DNA of 64,000 bases. It comes from Candidatus Fluviicola riflensis. GTDB lineage: Bacteria; Bacteroidota; Bacteroidia; Flavobacteriales_D; Crocinitomicaceae. Where the stretch lies: contig CP022585.1 of the NCBI GenBank assembly GCA_002243285.1, forward strand, positions 248,001 through 312,000, in the 5' to 3' direction. Of the stretch, positions 18,635 through 26,730 are shown one piece after another (position 1 is the first letter of the stretch; every line of letters starts with the position of its first letter). The notes under the pieces are model-generated. The model worked only from the letters and a program-made list of their open reading frames with translations. It made no database searches and was not told the DNA's origin. The position numbers and the translations under genes were made by a program.

Positions 18635-18832
18635 TTATTTATTGTTTTCTGATTTGACACCCTCAAGATCCATATTACATACCGGACAAGTACCTGCCTT
18701 GTCGTATGTTTTTGAACCTTCACATTTCATAGGGCATTGATATGAACTGTACTTTTCGCTGCTTGAATTACAAGAAGTAAAAAGCGTTGTTACCACCATA
18801 GTGAGTGATAGAACTAAAGTAATTTTCCGCAT
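18635..18832 (-). CDS. Small lipoprotein with heavy-metal-binding domain
   Basis: A 65-residue lipoprotein. The ATG at 18832 starts a lipoprotein signal (lipobox LFTSC); the frame extends to a TTG at 18841. The mature part is almost only a heavy-metal-binding domain of the type found at the N-terminus of copper/silver P-type ATPases and CusB-like proteins: YQCPMKCEG....D..GTCPVCNMDL, with four cysteines and two methionines able to bind copper. It probably captures Cu(I) in the periplasm or at the outer membrane. It sits between the HYC_CC_PP gene and the thioredoxin-like gene. Confidence 0.9.
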   Translation of the reverse strand: MRKITLVLSLTMVVTTLFTSCNSSSEKYSSYQCPMKCEGSKTYDKAGTCPVCNMDLEGVKSENNK

Positions 18833-18894
18833 TTTATTCAAATTGATTATTAATTGAGAAAATCAAGCATAGCCTGAAAATTGATTCTCAAAAA

Positions 18895-19302
18895 TCATAT
18901 GATAAATACGCAGTTTTTTAAATGAATGGGAACTTTCAGTTCGGGGGGAGGAGCATGCACCGAAGGTTTAATATGCTTGGGTACATACAGTTCATGATCC
19001 TGCTCAATGACGAAGGTATCGAAAGGATCGGTAACAATAGCAGATGAAAGGAATACAATAGCAGAGGACGGTTTTTGATCTTCGCTTGTCTTTTTAAAAC
19101 AAACCTGAACATCTTTGCAGCAGCCTTTTTTCATAGGTTTACCAGCACAACAAGACTTTTGCGTACTGAAACCAACCAATGAAACTTTCTGAATTTTCCC
19201 TTTACAATAATGGATATTAGCAGTCAGTCTAACACTTATTAGAAGATAAAATACTGCAAGACTGTATACCAAAATTGTTTTCACAGAGTTAAATATAGCC
19301 AT
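18895..19302 (-). CDS. HYC_CC_PP family protein
   Basis: A 135-residue exported or membrane-anchored protein with an N-terminal hydrophobic segment (about 8-28). It shows the three marks that give this Bacteroidota family its name: HYC at 31-33, Cys-Cys pairs at 51-52 and 61-62, and a PPP at 118-120. Start ATG at 19302; the upstream TTG at 19359 would add residues not typical of the family. Members often lie next to metal-uptake or copper-resistance genes, but no biochemical role is known to me. It is the first gene of the cluster, behind a 27-bp palindrome. Confidence 0.85.
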   Translation of the reverse strand: MAIFNSVKTILVYSLAVFYLLISVRLTANIHYCKGKIQKVSLVGFSTQKSCCAGKPMKKGCCKDVQVCFKKTSEDQKPSSAIVFLSSAIVTDPFDTFVIEQDHELYVPKHIKPSVHAPPPELKVPIHLKNCVFII

Positions 19303-19311
19303 TTTGGGTAA

Positions 19312-19346
19312 CAAAAAATAACAGAAATCAAAAAGAACCTCAATTG
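19312..19346 (-). promoter_or_regulatory. Candidate promoter of the copper-type cluster
   Basis: On the minus strand TTG (19341-19343) and TATTTTTTG (19312-19320) are separated by 20 nt, resembling the Bacteroidota TTTG/TAnnTTTG pair with one extra T in the -7 box. It ends 9 nt before the ATG at 19302. Confidence 0.35.
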
Positions 19347-19364
19347 TTAGGAAAGCCAAGGAGT

Positions 19365-19391
19365 GCTGTTTAAACTTAAAGTTTAAACAGC
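19365..19391. promoter_or_regulatory. Perfect 27-bp palindrome, possible operator
   Basis: GCTGTTTAAACTT and its exact reverse complement are separated by a single base. It lies about 20 bp upstream of the candidate -33 box of the copper-type cluster and 141 bp upstream of the CotH gene. There is no T-run, which argues against a terminator; the symmetry suits a dimeric regulator. Confidence 0.5.
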
Positions 19392-19531
19392 AGGGGATCG
19401 ATTGCCGTTATCAACATGAATTGAATGATCATTTTATCGCTAAATGGGAAGATTTATAGCCCAGCCTTTAATAGAATGGTCTTGTGTTATCAATTTGTTA
19501 AGCAGAGTTTGCTATATTGTTAACATAAATT

Positions 19532-21613
19532 ATGTTCTCTATGCTGAAAAGTATACTCTCCGTTGTTTTAATTGTCCTGATTTCCAATGTTTTCGCACAG
19601 GCCTTCAATGGTGGTGGTGGGGCTATTCTTGACAATCAACAGCTTCTCGCTCCAAACTCGGTTTCCGGGTTACCTACTTCAATCAATACAACAACGTTCG
19701 GTTTAGAGCGTGTCTGCGTGAATTTAACCCATACGTATCTTGCTGATCTGGTTATTTACATTGTGGCGCCAGACGGCAATTATTCCGGGTTGATGCTAAA
19801 TGCCGGTGGTGGCAGTAATGATTTGCAAAACACCTGTTTTCAATGGGATGCACCTACGTTTATCACTAACGGAATAGCGCCGTTCACCGGAAGTTTCAAA
19901 CCCATGGAAGAAATCGGTATTCTTAATAATGGTCAGAATCCGAACGGAACCTGGAATTTATATATTGAAGATCAGGCCAATGGCGATGAAGGTATGTTGA
20001 TCGATTGGTCCATTACGTTTAGCAGCAATCCTGCCGATTTTTTCCAGTTTACTTCGTCCGACTTACCGATTGTGGTGATCAATACCAACGGCCAGGGAAT
20101 CCCCGACGAACCAAAGATTGAGGCTGATATGGGCATCATTTACAACGGTCCGGGCGTGACAAATTACATGACAGATCCATTCAATAATTACAACAACAAA
20201 ATCGGGATTGAACAGCGCGGATCTTCTTCGGCAGGATTTCCTCAGAAGTCGTATGGTTTCGAAACCCGCGATGTAAATGGAACCCAACACGACACCATTT
20301 TGCTTGGAATGCCGGAAGAACACGATTGGATTTTGTATGCCCCTTACAACGATAAAACCTGTATGCGCAATGTACTTTCGTATGATATAGCGAATAAAAC
20401 CGGGCATTACGCCTCGCGCACTCAATACTGCGAACTGATGCTCGACGGCCAATACAAAGGCATTTACGTGTTGATGGAAAAGATCAAACGCGATCCGGAG
20501 CGGGTAGACATTGCCAAATTAAATCCGCAGGATATTGCCGGCGATGAATTGACAGGCGGTTATATTATTAAAGTTGATCGTGACGACGGCCCCGGTTCTT
20601 ATTGGGATTCCCCTTATCTGTCATCTGCCAATATTCCGATTCGCATAGTACACGTGGAACCGGAAGGTGACGATATCATGCCAGAACAGCGTACTTACAT
20701 TCAGGAATATGTGGATTCGTTTGAAACCGCGCTCGCGTTTGTAAACTTTACCGATCCGGTTTACGGTTACCGGAATTACATTGATGTGCCTTCGTTTGTG
20801 GATCATTTACTGCTTAATGAAGCAAGTAAAAACATCGATGCGTATCGGCTGAGTGCGTTTTTGTACAAGGATAAAAACAGCAACGGTGGAAAATTGGTTG
20901 CGGGTCCGGCCTGGGATTATAACCTGGCGTGGTGGAACGCCGATTATTGTGACGCATGGCTCACTGACGGATGGGTTTACCTGTTCAACGATTATTGTGG
21001 CGGTAGCTACGATGTACCTTTCTGGTGGGAAAAACTGATGACCGATCCGGCTTTCCAAAGTGAAGTGAAATGCCGTTGGACCGAACTTCGACAAACAACC
21101 CTGAGTTTTTCGACGATGAATCAGGTGATTGATTCCCTCGCAGCGGACATCAACGAGGCGCAAGCACGCCATTTCAATATTTGGCCGTTGCTTGGAGCTT
21201 ATACCTGGCCAAACCCTAGCCCGATTCCGGCCGATTTTCCGGGTGAAATTCAAGCCATGAAAGACTGGATTCAGCTTCGTTTTGCGTGGATGGATGCCAA
21301 TATCGACGGCATCTGTTACCTCGGTTTAGAAGACGCTGCGCTTACAGATGAACATTTTACAGCTTCACCAAATCCGTTTAACGATGAGGTGGCGTTGTCG
21401 TTCTATTTGCCTTCGGCGAAGACATTGTCACTTTCGGTGGTCGATATGTTGGGAAACAACGTCTATGAAGTTCAGCCAACCATTTACCAATCCGGAACGA
21501 ACAACCTCGACATTGATCTTCCTTCGGAACTGAAAAGCGGATTGTACCTTTTGCAAATCGATTCGGGCAATCAGCGAATTACTAAGAAACTGTTAAAAGC
21601 GATACGAGATTAA
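19532..21613 (+). CDS. CotH-kinase-family secreted protein with P-domain and T9SS sorting domain
   Basis: A 693-residue protein with signal peptide (about 1-22). Residues about 25-165 look like a proprotein-convertase P-domain (LTHTYLADLVIYIVAPDG, NGTWNLYIEDQANGDEG). Residues about 175-590 are a CotH-type atypical protein kinase domain, with YVLMEKIKRD, GGYIIKVDRDD and the metal-binding-type motif AGPAWDYNLAWWN. The end (about 608-693) is a T9SS type A sorting domain. CotH kinases phosphorylate spore-coat proteins in Bacillus; substrates in Bacteroidota are unknown. ATG at 19532 (a second ATG at 19541 is also possible). Confidence 0.9.
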   Translation: MFSMLKSILSVVLIVLISNVFAQAFNGGGGAILDNQQLLAPNSVSGLPTSINTTTFGLERVCVNLTHTYLADLVIYIVAPDGNYSGLMLNAGGGSNDLQNTCFQWDAPTFITNGIAPFTGSFKPMEEIGILNNGQNPNGTWNLYIEDQANGDEGMLIDWSITFSSNPADFFQFTSSDLPIVVINTNGQGIPDEPKIEADMGIIYNGPGVTNYMTDPFNNYNNKIGIEQRGSSSAGFPQKSYGFETRDVNGTQHDTILLGMPEEHDWILYAPYNDKTCMRNVLSYDIANKTGHYASRTQYCELMLDGQYKGIYVLMEKIKRDPERVDIAKLNPQDIAGDELTGGYIIKVDRDDGPGSYWDSPYLSSANIPIRIVHVEPEGDDIMPEQRTYIQEYVDSFETALAFVNFTDPVYGYRNYIDVPSFVDHLLLNEASKNIDAYRLSAFLYKDKNSNGGKLVAGPAWDYNLAWWNADYCDAWLTDGWVYLFNDYCGGSYDVPFWWEKLMTDPAFQSEVKCRWTELRQTTLSFSTMNQVIDSLAADINEAQARHFNIWPLLGAYTWPNPSPIPADFPGEIQAMKDWIQLRFAWMDANIDGICYLGLEDAALTDEHFTASPNPFNDEVALSFYLPSAKTLSLSVVDMLGNNVYEVQPTIYQSGTNNLDIDLPSELKSGLYLLQIDSGNQRITKKLLKAIRD

Positions 21614-21648
21614 CACTTCGTTGTATCTTTCATCAAAAATTTAAAAAC

Positions 21649-22056
21649 ATGAAGCACCTACTCGTACTTGTATCCCTTTGCTGTTCGGCATTTTTGTTCG
21701 CGCAAACAGTCCAAAATTCCAGCTATTCTACCATTGGGTATATCAAATCAGACGGCACGGTCCAAAACAGTTCTTATTCAACTGTCGGATACATTAAAGC
21801 AGACGGTACCGTTCAGAATGCTTCATATTCCACCATCGGTTACATCAAATCGAATGGAACAATTCAGAATAACAGTTATAGCACATTGGGATATGTAAAA
21901 TCGGACGGCACGGTTCAGAATAGCAGTTACAGTACGGTTGGTTATGTAAAATCAGACGGTACGGTTCAAAACAGCAGTTATTCAACCATCGGTTACGCGA
22001 AAGGAATTCCGGCAGCTTCGGCGGCGGCGTTTTTCTTTTTCTTTCACTTTAATTGA
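21649..22056 (+). CDS. Exported protein made of six 17-residue repeats (beta-flower type)
   Basis: A 135-residue protein. After a signal peptide (1-19) it consists of six consecutive 17-residue units of the form TVQNSSYSTIGYIKSDG (residues 20-121) and a tail ending in Ala-rich then FFFFFHFN. I recall this repeat and aromatic tail from Bacteroidota proteins annotated as 5-fold beta-flower proteins; that assignment is from memory. Each unit would form one beta-hairpin blade of a closed ring. The aromatic C-terminus resembles an outer-membrane targeting or assembly signal. ATG start at 21649, 35 nt after the CotH gene, so co-transcription is possible. Function unknown. Confidence 0.85.
   Translation: MKHLLVLVSLCCSAFLFAQTVQNSSYSTIGYIKSDGTVQNSSYSTVGYIKADGTVQNASYSTIGYIKSNGTIQNNSYSTLGYVKSDGTVQNSSYSTVGYVKSDGTVQNSSYSTIGYAKGIPAASAAAFFFFFHFN
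21706..22011 (+). repeat. Six tandem 51-bp coding repeats
   Basis: In-frame 51-bp units encode the six 17-residue blades. Units differ mostly at third codon positions, which shows selection on the protein sequence and argues against a recent replication-slippage expansion. Confidence 0.9.
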
Positions 22057-22078
22057 TCAGAGATTCAGATCAAAAAAG

Positions 22079-22104
22079 AAGGAGTCCAAGTCGGACTCCT
22101 TTTT
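22079..22104 (+). terminator. Intrinsic terminator of the repeat-protein gene
   Basis: A perfect 9-bp stem (22079-22087 with 22093-22101) has a 5-nt loop and a T-run; an A-run on the left may let it also act for the convergent LEA14-like gene. Confidence 0.85.
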
Positions 22105-22152
22105 GCCTTACTATAATCCCGGTCTACGAATTCGCAGGATTTTTTGATTTTC

Positions 22153-22644
22153 TTATCCGCCCAAACCTTCCAAGCTCAGCGAGCTTGCATCTACCTTTTT
22201 GGTTTCATTCACTTCAAACGATTTCCCGATTCCACAAACACTTCCGCGTACTTTTCCTTTGAACAATAGACTCACTTCACCGCTCATCGAAAGCTGCATG
22301 ATCTTAAACAACGCGCCATCTTCCAATTCGATAATGACCGGAATGGTGTAGGTGTTTTTAGATTTCCGTTTCACTTTCATCTTCTTGTCAAGTGAAACTT
22401 TGCCCAAAATCTGGTCGTTTGCACTGATGTCAATGTTTGCTTTTTTTACTTTAAAACCAAATCCGTTCGGATTATCACAGTCCACAGAAAACTCAGCCTC
22501 AATGTGTTGACCTTCCAGTTTTTTGAGTTTAAATCCTCCGATATTACTGATGTCGGGTTCGTCTATGTTACAACTGTTTACTCCGAAAAGGAGCACTGCC
22601 AGTAGTGGGATGATGAGTATTCGGGAAAAAAACGGACGTTTCAT
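22153..22644 (-). CDS. LEA14-like (LEA type 2 family) lipoprotein
   Basis: A 163-residue lipoprotein with lipobox VNSC (Cys25) and a single WHy/LEA14-like beta-sandwich domain: FKLKKLEGQHIEAEFSV, then DNPNGFGFKVKKANIDIS, the DNPN..GF..K pattern typical of LEA type 2 proteins. The family is linked to desiccation or envelope stress in plants and bacteria, with an unresolved mechanism. ATG start at 22644, three bases after the stop of the dipeptidase gene, so it is translated from the same mRNA. Confidence 0.85.
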   Translation of the reverse strand: MKRPFFSRILIIPLLAVLLFGVNSCNIDEPDISNIGGFKLKKLEGQHIEAEFSVDCDNPNGFGFKVKKANIDISANDQILGKVSLDKKMKVKRKSKNTYTIPVIIELEDGALFKIMQLSMSGEVSLLFKGKVRGSVCGIGKSFEVNETKKVDASSLSLEGLGG

Positions 22645-22647
22645 GGT

Positions 22648-24039
22648 TTATGATTTCATTGCTTCAGTGAAATAATGAAAGAAATACGGAATGGTTTCAA
22701 TTCCCTTGTAAAAATTAAACAATCCGTAGTGTTCGTTCGGCGAATGAATCGCATCCGAATCTAAACCAAAGCCCATCATCACTGTCTTTAAGCCCAATTC
22801 CTGCTCAAACAAAGCGATGATCGGAATACTTCCTCCGCTGCGAACCGGAATCGGTTTTTTGCCAAACGTATGCTCGTAAGCCTTACTTGCCGACAAATAC
22901 CCAATCGAATCGATTGGTGTTACCACAGGTTCCCCGCCATGGTGAGGATTCACTACAACTCTCACTCCTTCAGGTGCAATGGCTTTAAAATGATCGGAGA
23001 ACAAACGTGTAATTTCATCCGGTTGCTGATTAGGCACCAAACGCATCGAAATCTTCGCGTACGCTTTGGAAGCGATCACGGTTTTAGCGCCTTCGCCTGT
23101 GTATCCGCCCCAGATTCCGTTTACATCCAGTGTCGGACGAATCGAACCTCTTTCAGGCGTTGTATATCCTTTTTCACCGTACTCAGCGGCAATATCCAAA
23201 GCTGCTTTGTAATCGTCGGCACTATAAGGTGCTTTGGCCATTTCGGAGCGTTCTTCGAGGCTTAGTTCAACCACATCAGCATAAAAGCCAGGAATGGTAA
23301 TGTGATTATTTTCATCGTGCAGCGAGGCGATCATTTTCGCCAGGATATTGATCGGATTGGCAACACAGCCACCGTACAAACCGGAATGTAAATCACGGTT
23401 CGGTCCTGTAACTTCCACTTCTACATAACTCAATCCACGCAATCCGGTTGTGATTGAAGGCGTATCGTTAGAGAGCATTCCAGTGTCTGAAACCAGGATG
23501 ATATCAGCTTTCAGTCGTTCTTTGTTTTCTTTGATGAAAATGCCCAAATGCACGCTGCCAACCTCTTCTTCACCTTCGATCATAAATTTCACATTACACG
23601 GCAATTCACCGGCCTGCATCATGGCATCAAAGGCTTTCAAATGCATGAAAAACTGCCCTTTATCGTCGCAGGCACCTCGTGCAAAAATGGCGCCTTCCGG
23701 ATGAATAGCCGTATTTCGGATCACAGGCTCAAACGGCGGCGTTGTCCAAAGTTCAAGCGGATCTGCAGGTTGCACGTCGTAATGTCCGTAGACCAAAATA
23801 GTTGGCAGTGCTGCGTCAATGATTTTTTCACCGTAAACAATCGGATGTCCGGCCGTTTCACAGATTTCAACCTTATCGGCTCCTGCATTGCGGAGAAACT
23901 CAGCTACCTTTTCGGCCCCCCGCAACACGTCGTCTTTGTAAGCGCTGTCGGCAGAAATAGATGGAATGCGCAGCAAATCAAACAATTCATTCAGAAATTT
24001 TTCCTTGTTGCCGGCGATAATGGATGCAGTACCTTTCAT
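22648..24039 (-). CDS. M20-family dipeptidase
   Basis: Zinc-dependent exopeptidase of the carnosinase/cytosolic non-specific dipeptidase group, 463 residues, cytoplasmic (no signal peptide). Metal and catalytic motifs are complete: GHYDVQP with the first His-Asp, RGACDDKGQ with the bridging Asp, EGEEEVGS with the catalytic Glu and metal Glu, VSDTG, and a C-terminal His in HSPNEHYG. A dimerisation (lid) domain lies at about residues 205-350, including DLHSGLYGG. It hydrolyses dipeptides, exact preference unknown. ATG start at 24039. Confidence 0.94.
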   Translation of the reverse strand: MKGTASIIAGNKEKFLNELFDLLRIPSISADSAYKDDVLRGAEKVAEFLRNAGADKVEICETAGHPIVYGEKIIDAALPTILVYGHYDVQPADPLELWTTPPFEPVIRNTAIHPEGAIFARGACDDKGQFFMHLKAFDAMMQAGELPCNVKFMIEGEEEVGSVHLGIFIKENKERLKADIILVSDTGMLSNDTPSITTGLRGLSYVEVEVTGPNRDLHSGLYGGCVANPINILAKMIASLHDENNHITIPGFYADVVELSLEERSEMAKAPYSADDYKAALDIAAEYGEKGYTTPERGSIRPTLDVNGIWGGYTGEGAKTVIASKAYAKISMRLVPNQQPDEITRLFSDHFKAIAPEGVRVVVNPHHGGEPVVTPIDSIGYLSASKAYEHTFGKKPIPVRSGGSIPIIALFEQELGLKTVMMGFGLDSDAIHSPNEHYGLFNFYKGIETIPYFFHYFTEAMKS

Positions 24040-24184
24040 GTCATTTATTTAGTAGAGCAAAAATGCTAAATTTGTCACGATTAACACGTGTTAATGGTGT
24101 GTGAAATTTAAAACGCTTTTATTTAATCTTTCATGCAACCTTCAATTCATTAACAATGTCTTAATTGCGTATATTAGATTGCTT

Positions 24185-26413
24185 ATGAGAAAAATAGTTC
24201 TAGGATCATTCTTTGGAATGGCTTTTTTGACCCCGGTATTCGGGCAAATTACCGTTACAAATACCCAGGCTCCCGATGCACTCGTTCAAGGAGTTCTACT
24301 TGGAAATGGGGTAACAGCTACCAATATTACATACAATGGTAGTGCAGTAAATGCACAACAACTTCAACAAAACGTTACTTATTTCGATGCCACCAATACG
24401 AGTTTCCCCATTCTGCGTGGAGTCTTGTTGACAACAGGTAATGGTATCGTGGCTGTTGGGCCAAATTCTGCGGCCGGTGAAAGTATGCCGGGAACACCTT
24501 CGGTTGCCGGTGACGCGGATTTGAACGCCATTTCTGCGGCCACTGTTACGAACGGTGCAATTTTGGAATTTGATTTTATACCTACAGGTGATACGGTTTC
24601 TTTTAAATATGTCTGGGCATCTGAAGAATATCCTGAATTTGCTCCACCAAACGGAGGTGTAAATGATGTATTCGGATTCTTTATTTCGGGTCCCGGATTT
24701 GCAGGGCCTTATGTGAATGGTGCTGAGAATATTGCTGTAATCCCGGGAACAAGTACACCAATTGGGATTAACAACGTAAATGCGATAACGAATCAGGCTT
24801 ACTACGTTAGTAATGTAGGTGGTGCTGCGTACGGTACTGCAATTGAATATGACGGTACAACCGTAGTCATGCAGGCAGTAGCTGAGGTACAATGTGGTCA
24901 AACATATCATATCAAACTGGCACTTTGTAATGTGCAGGATCAGGGTTGGGATTCAGGTGTTTTCCTTGAAGCCGAAAGTTTTGCTTCTGAGTCAGTTGAA
25001 ATTTCTGTTGCAACCGTAAGTGGTGATACAAGCGTAGTTGAGGGATGTACAAACGCTCAGTTCATTTTTACCCGTCCGATTTCTCAAACCGGAGATACAT
25101 TGTCTGTGAGCTACTCAATTGGTGGAACAGCCATTATGGGAACTGATTATAATAATATGACCAATCCGGTTGTTTTCCTTCCGGGTGAAGATACAATTAT
25201 CCTTGTATTGAATCCTATTCAGGATGGAATCAACGATTCACCTGAAACGGTTGTTTTCACAGCAACAACTATCACAGAATGTGGTGATACAATTATTTCA
25301 CAAGGGGTTCTTTACATTTTGGACGGTCCAAACCTGGTGATTAATGAAACAGATCCTTTGGTTCAATGTGCAATGGATTCTGTATTGATGTCGGCATTTG
25401 CTTCAGGTGGTTATCCTCCTTATACTTATGCGTGGAGCTACGCGGGACAAACGGGTGATACCGCTTACGCGCCGATTTACCAGAACGGAACGGTGGATGT
25501 GTATGTGACGGCAACAGACGGCTGTGGTTTCTCAGGAGTTGATACCGTAACGATTACGATGAACCAAACACTAGCAATTGATACGTTGATTCCGTATCCT
25601 GCTACTGCTTGTAATCCGGATGGTGCAGTTTCAGCTTTTGTGGCCGGAATTACCGGACAACCGCTTTATTCATGGACTGGTCCCGGAAATCCGGGTCCGA
25701 ATAATATCGATGCAACGGTGATGCAGAACATTCCTTCAGGGTGGTATTATTTCACCGTTTCGGATGCGGTTTGTTCGGTTAATGATTCGGTTTTTGTTGA
25801 TCAGGAGCAATCTCCGGTAGCGGAGTTCTCAGCCGATATTATGGCAGGTTGTGATCCACTGACGGTTACGTTTACCAATACGAGCCAGAATGCAACCAAT
25901 TATGTCTGGAACTTTGGAAACGGAAATACTGCAAACGTTGGTGATTTGAGTAGTCAGACACAAACGTATAACAACTCGGCTACAGTTCAGTTAATCGCGT
26001 TGCAAGGACAGTGTGCCGATACAATGAACATTGCGATCATTGTTACTACCTGTGGTTGTACCGATCCGACAGCGTTAAATTACAACCCGCTTGCTACCGT
26101 AAATGACGGTTCTTGTGTTTACCCGATTCCACCGCTTCCAACGGTTGAAGTACCGAATGTGTTTACACCGAATGGTGATACTGATAACCCAGTGTTTGTA
26201 TTGACTACAACCAATGCCACCGAGATTGAATTGACAATTCTGAATCGTTGGGGAAATACGGTTTATACAGGTAAAGGAATCAATCCTGCATGGGATGGAA
26301 AAGTAAACAGCACAGATGCTGCTGAAGGCGTTTACTTCTACAAATATATCGTTACCGGTGTTGGTGGCGATAAATTGGAAGGTCACGGATTCTTACAATT
26401 GATTAGAGACTAA
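24185..26413 (+). CDS. Choice-of-anchor L protein with PKD-like domain and T9SS type B sorting domain
   Basis: A 742-residue secreted or surface protein. The ATG at 24185 starts a signal peptide (MRKIVLGSFFGMAFLTPVFG); the frame runs back to a GTG at 24101. Residues about 20-270 form a choice-of-anchor L domain (PDALVQGVLLGNGV, FKYVWASEEYPEF, GVNDVFGFFISGPG). Then follow a Calx-beta-like region, Ig/PKD-like modules, a CTDPTALNYNPLATVNDGSC motif and a gliding-motility-associated C-terminal domain (VPNVFTPNGDT, LNRWGNTVYTG, WDGK). It is the same architecture as the 47369-49750 protein. Likely an adhesin-like T9SS cargo. Confidence 0.92.
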   Translation: MRKIVLGSFFGMAFLTPVFGQITVTNTQAPDALVQGVLLGNGVTATNITYNGSAVNAQQLQQNVTYFDATNTSFPILRGVLLTTGNGIVAVGPNSAAGESMPGTPSVAGDADLNAISAATVTNGAILEFDFIPTGDTVSFKYVWASEEYPEFAPPNGGVNDVFGFFISGPGFAGPYVNGAENIAVIPGTSTPIGINNVNAITNQAYYVSNVGGAAYGTAIEYDGTTVVMQAVAEVQCGQTYHIKLALCNVQDQGWDSGVFLEAESFASESVEISVATVSGDTSVVEGCTNAQFIFTRPISQTGDTLSVSYSIGGTAIMGTDYNNMTNPVVFLPGEDTIILVLNPIQDGINDSPETVVFTATTITECGDTIISQGVLYILDGPNLVINETDPLVQCAMDSVLMSAFASGGYPPYTYAWSYAGQTGDTAYAPIYQNGTVDVYVTATDGCGFSGVDTVTITMNQTLAIDTLIPYPATACNPDGAVSAFVAGITGQPLYSWTGPGNPGPNNIDATVMQNIPSGWYYFTVSDAVCSVNDSVFVDQEQSPVAEFSADIMAGCDPLTVTFTNTSQNATNYVWNFGNGNTANVGDLSSQTQTYNNSATVQLIALQGQCADTMNIAIIVTTCGCTDPTALNYNPLATVNDGSCVYPIPPLPTVEVPNVFTPNGDTDNPVFVLTTTNATEIELTILNRWGNTVYTGKGINPAWDGKVNSTDAAEGVYFYKYIVTGVGGDKLEGHGFLQLIRD

Positions 26414-26433
26414 TAAACTTTAGAATAATTGAA

Positions 26434-26464
26434 AAGGGCTTGCAATAATTGCAGGCCCTTTTTT
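26434..26464 (+). terminator. Intrinsic terminator after the choice-of-anchor L gene
   Basis: An 11-bp stem (26434-26444 with 26450-26460, one G-U pair) with a 5-nt loop is followed by a T-run, 20 nt after the stop codon. Confidence 0.85.
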
Positions 26465-26510
26465 CATGTCAGTTCATTTTTGTCGGATACAACCATTGTA
26501 ATATTTATTG

Positions 26511-26716
26511 TCTCGACCCTACGGGGCGAAATCGAAATAGTAGATATCGGTTTTACCAGATCACGTCCCTACGGGACTTTATTGTATGATGAGAGCCGTC
26601 GTATTTATAATTCTGACAAATTCACTTACATATGCAGTCCCGTAGGGACGAAATATGGTCGACAAAACCACCAAAGGATTCATTTTACCCCGTAGGGGTA
26701 AGACAAAAACGGGGTA
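26511..26716. repeat. Intergenic palindromic repeat element (CCCTACGGG type)
   Basis: The 317-bp gap between the choice-of-anchor L gene and gpmI holds four copies of a CCCTACGGG-type box: 26515-26527, 26565-26577, 26637-26649 and 26686-26700. The outer two and the inner two are in opposite orientation, so the region can fold as a nested hairpin; GTCCCTACGGGAC at 26565 has its exact reverse complement at 26637. I see no credible gene here, although an open frame crosses it. It looks like a REP-type non-coding element. Confidence 0.75.
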
Positions 26717-26730
26717 AATAAATCCTATTT

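Noticed and set aside
21706..22011. Regular 51-bp repeats considered as a CRISPR-like or satellite array
   Set aside because: They are in frame, coding, without spacers, and diverge at silent positions.
26429..26695. 88-codon open frame between the choice-of-anchor L gene and gpmI
   Set aside because: It runs across the terminator and the CCCTACGGG palindromes, and its translation is dictated by those repeats.
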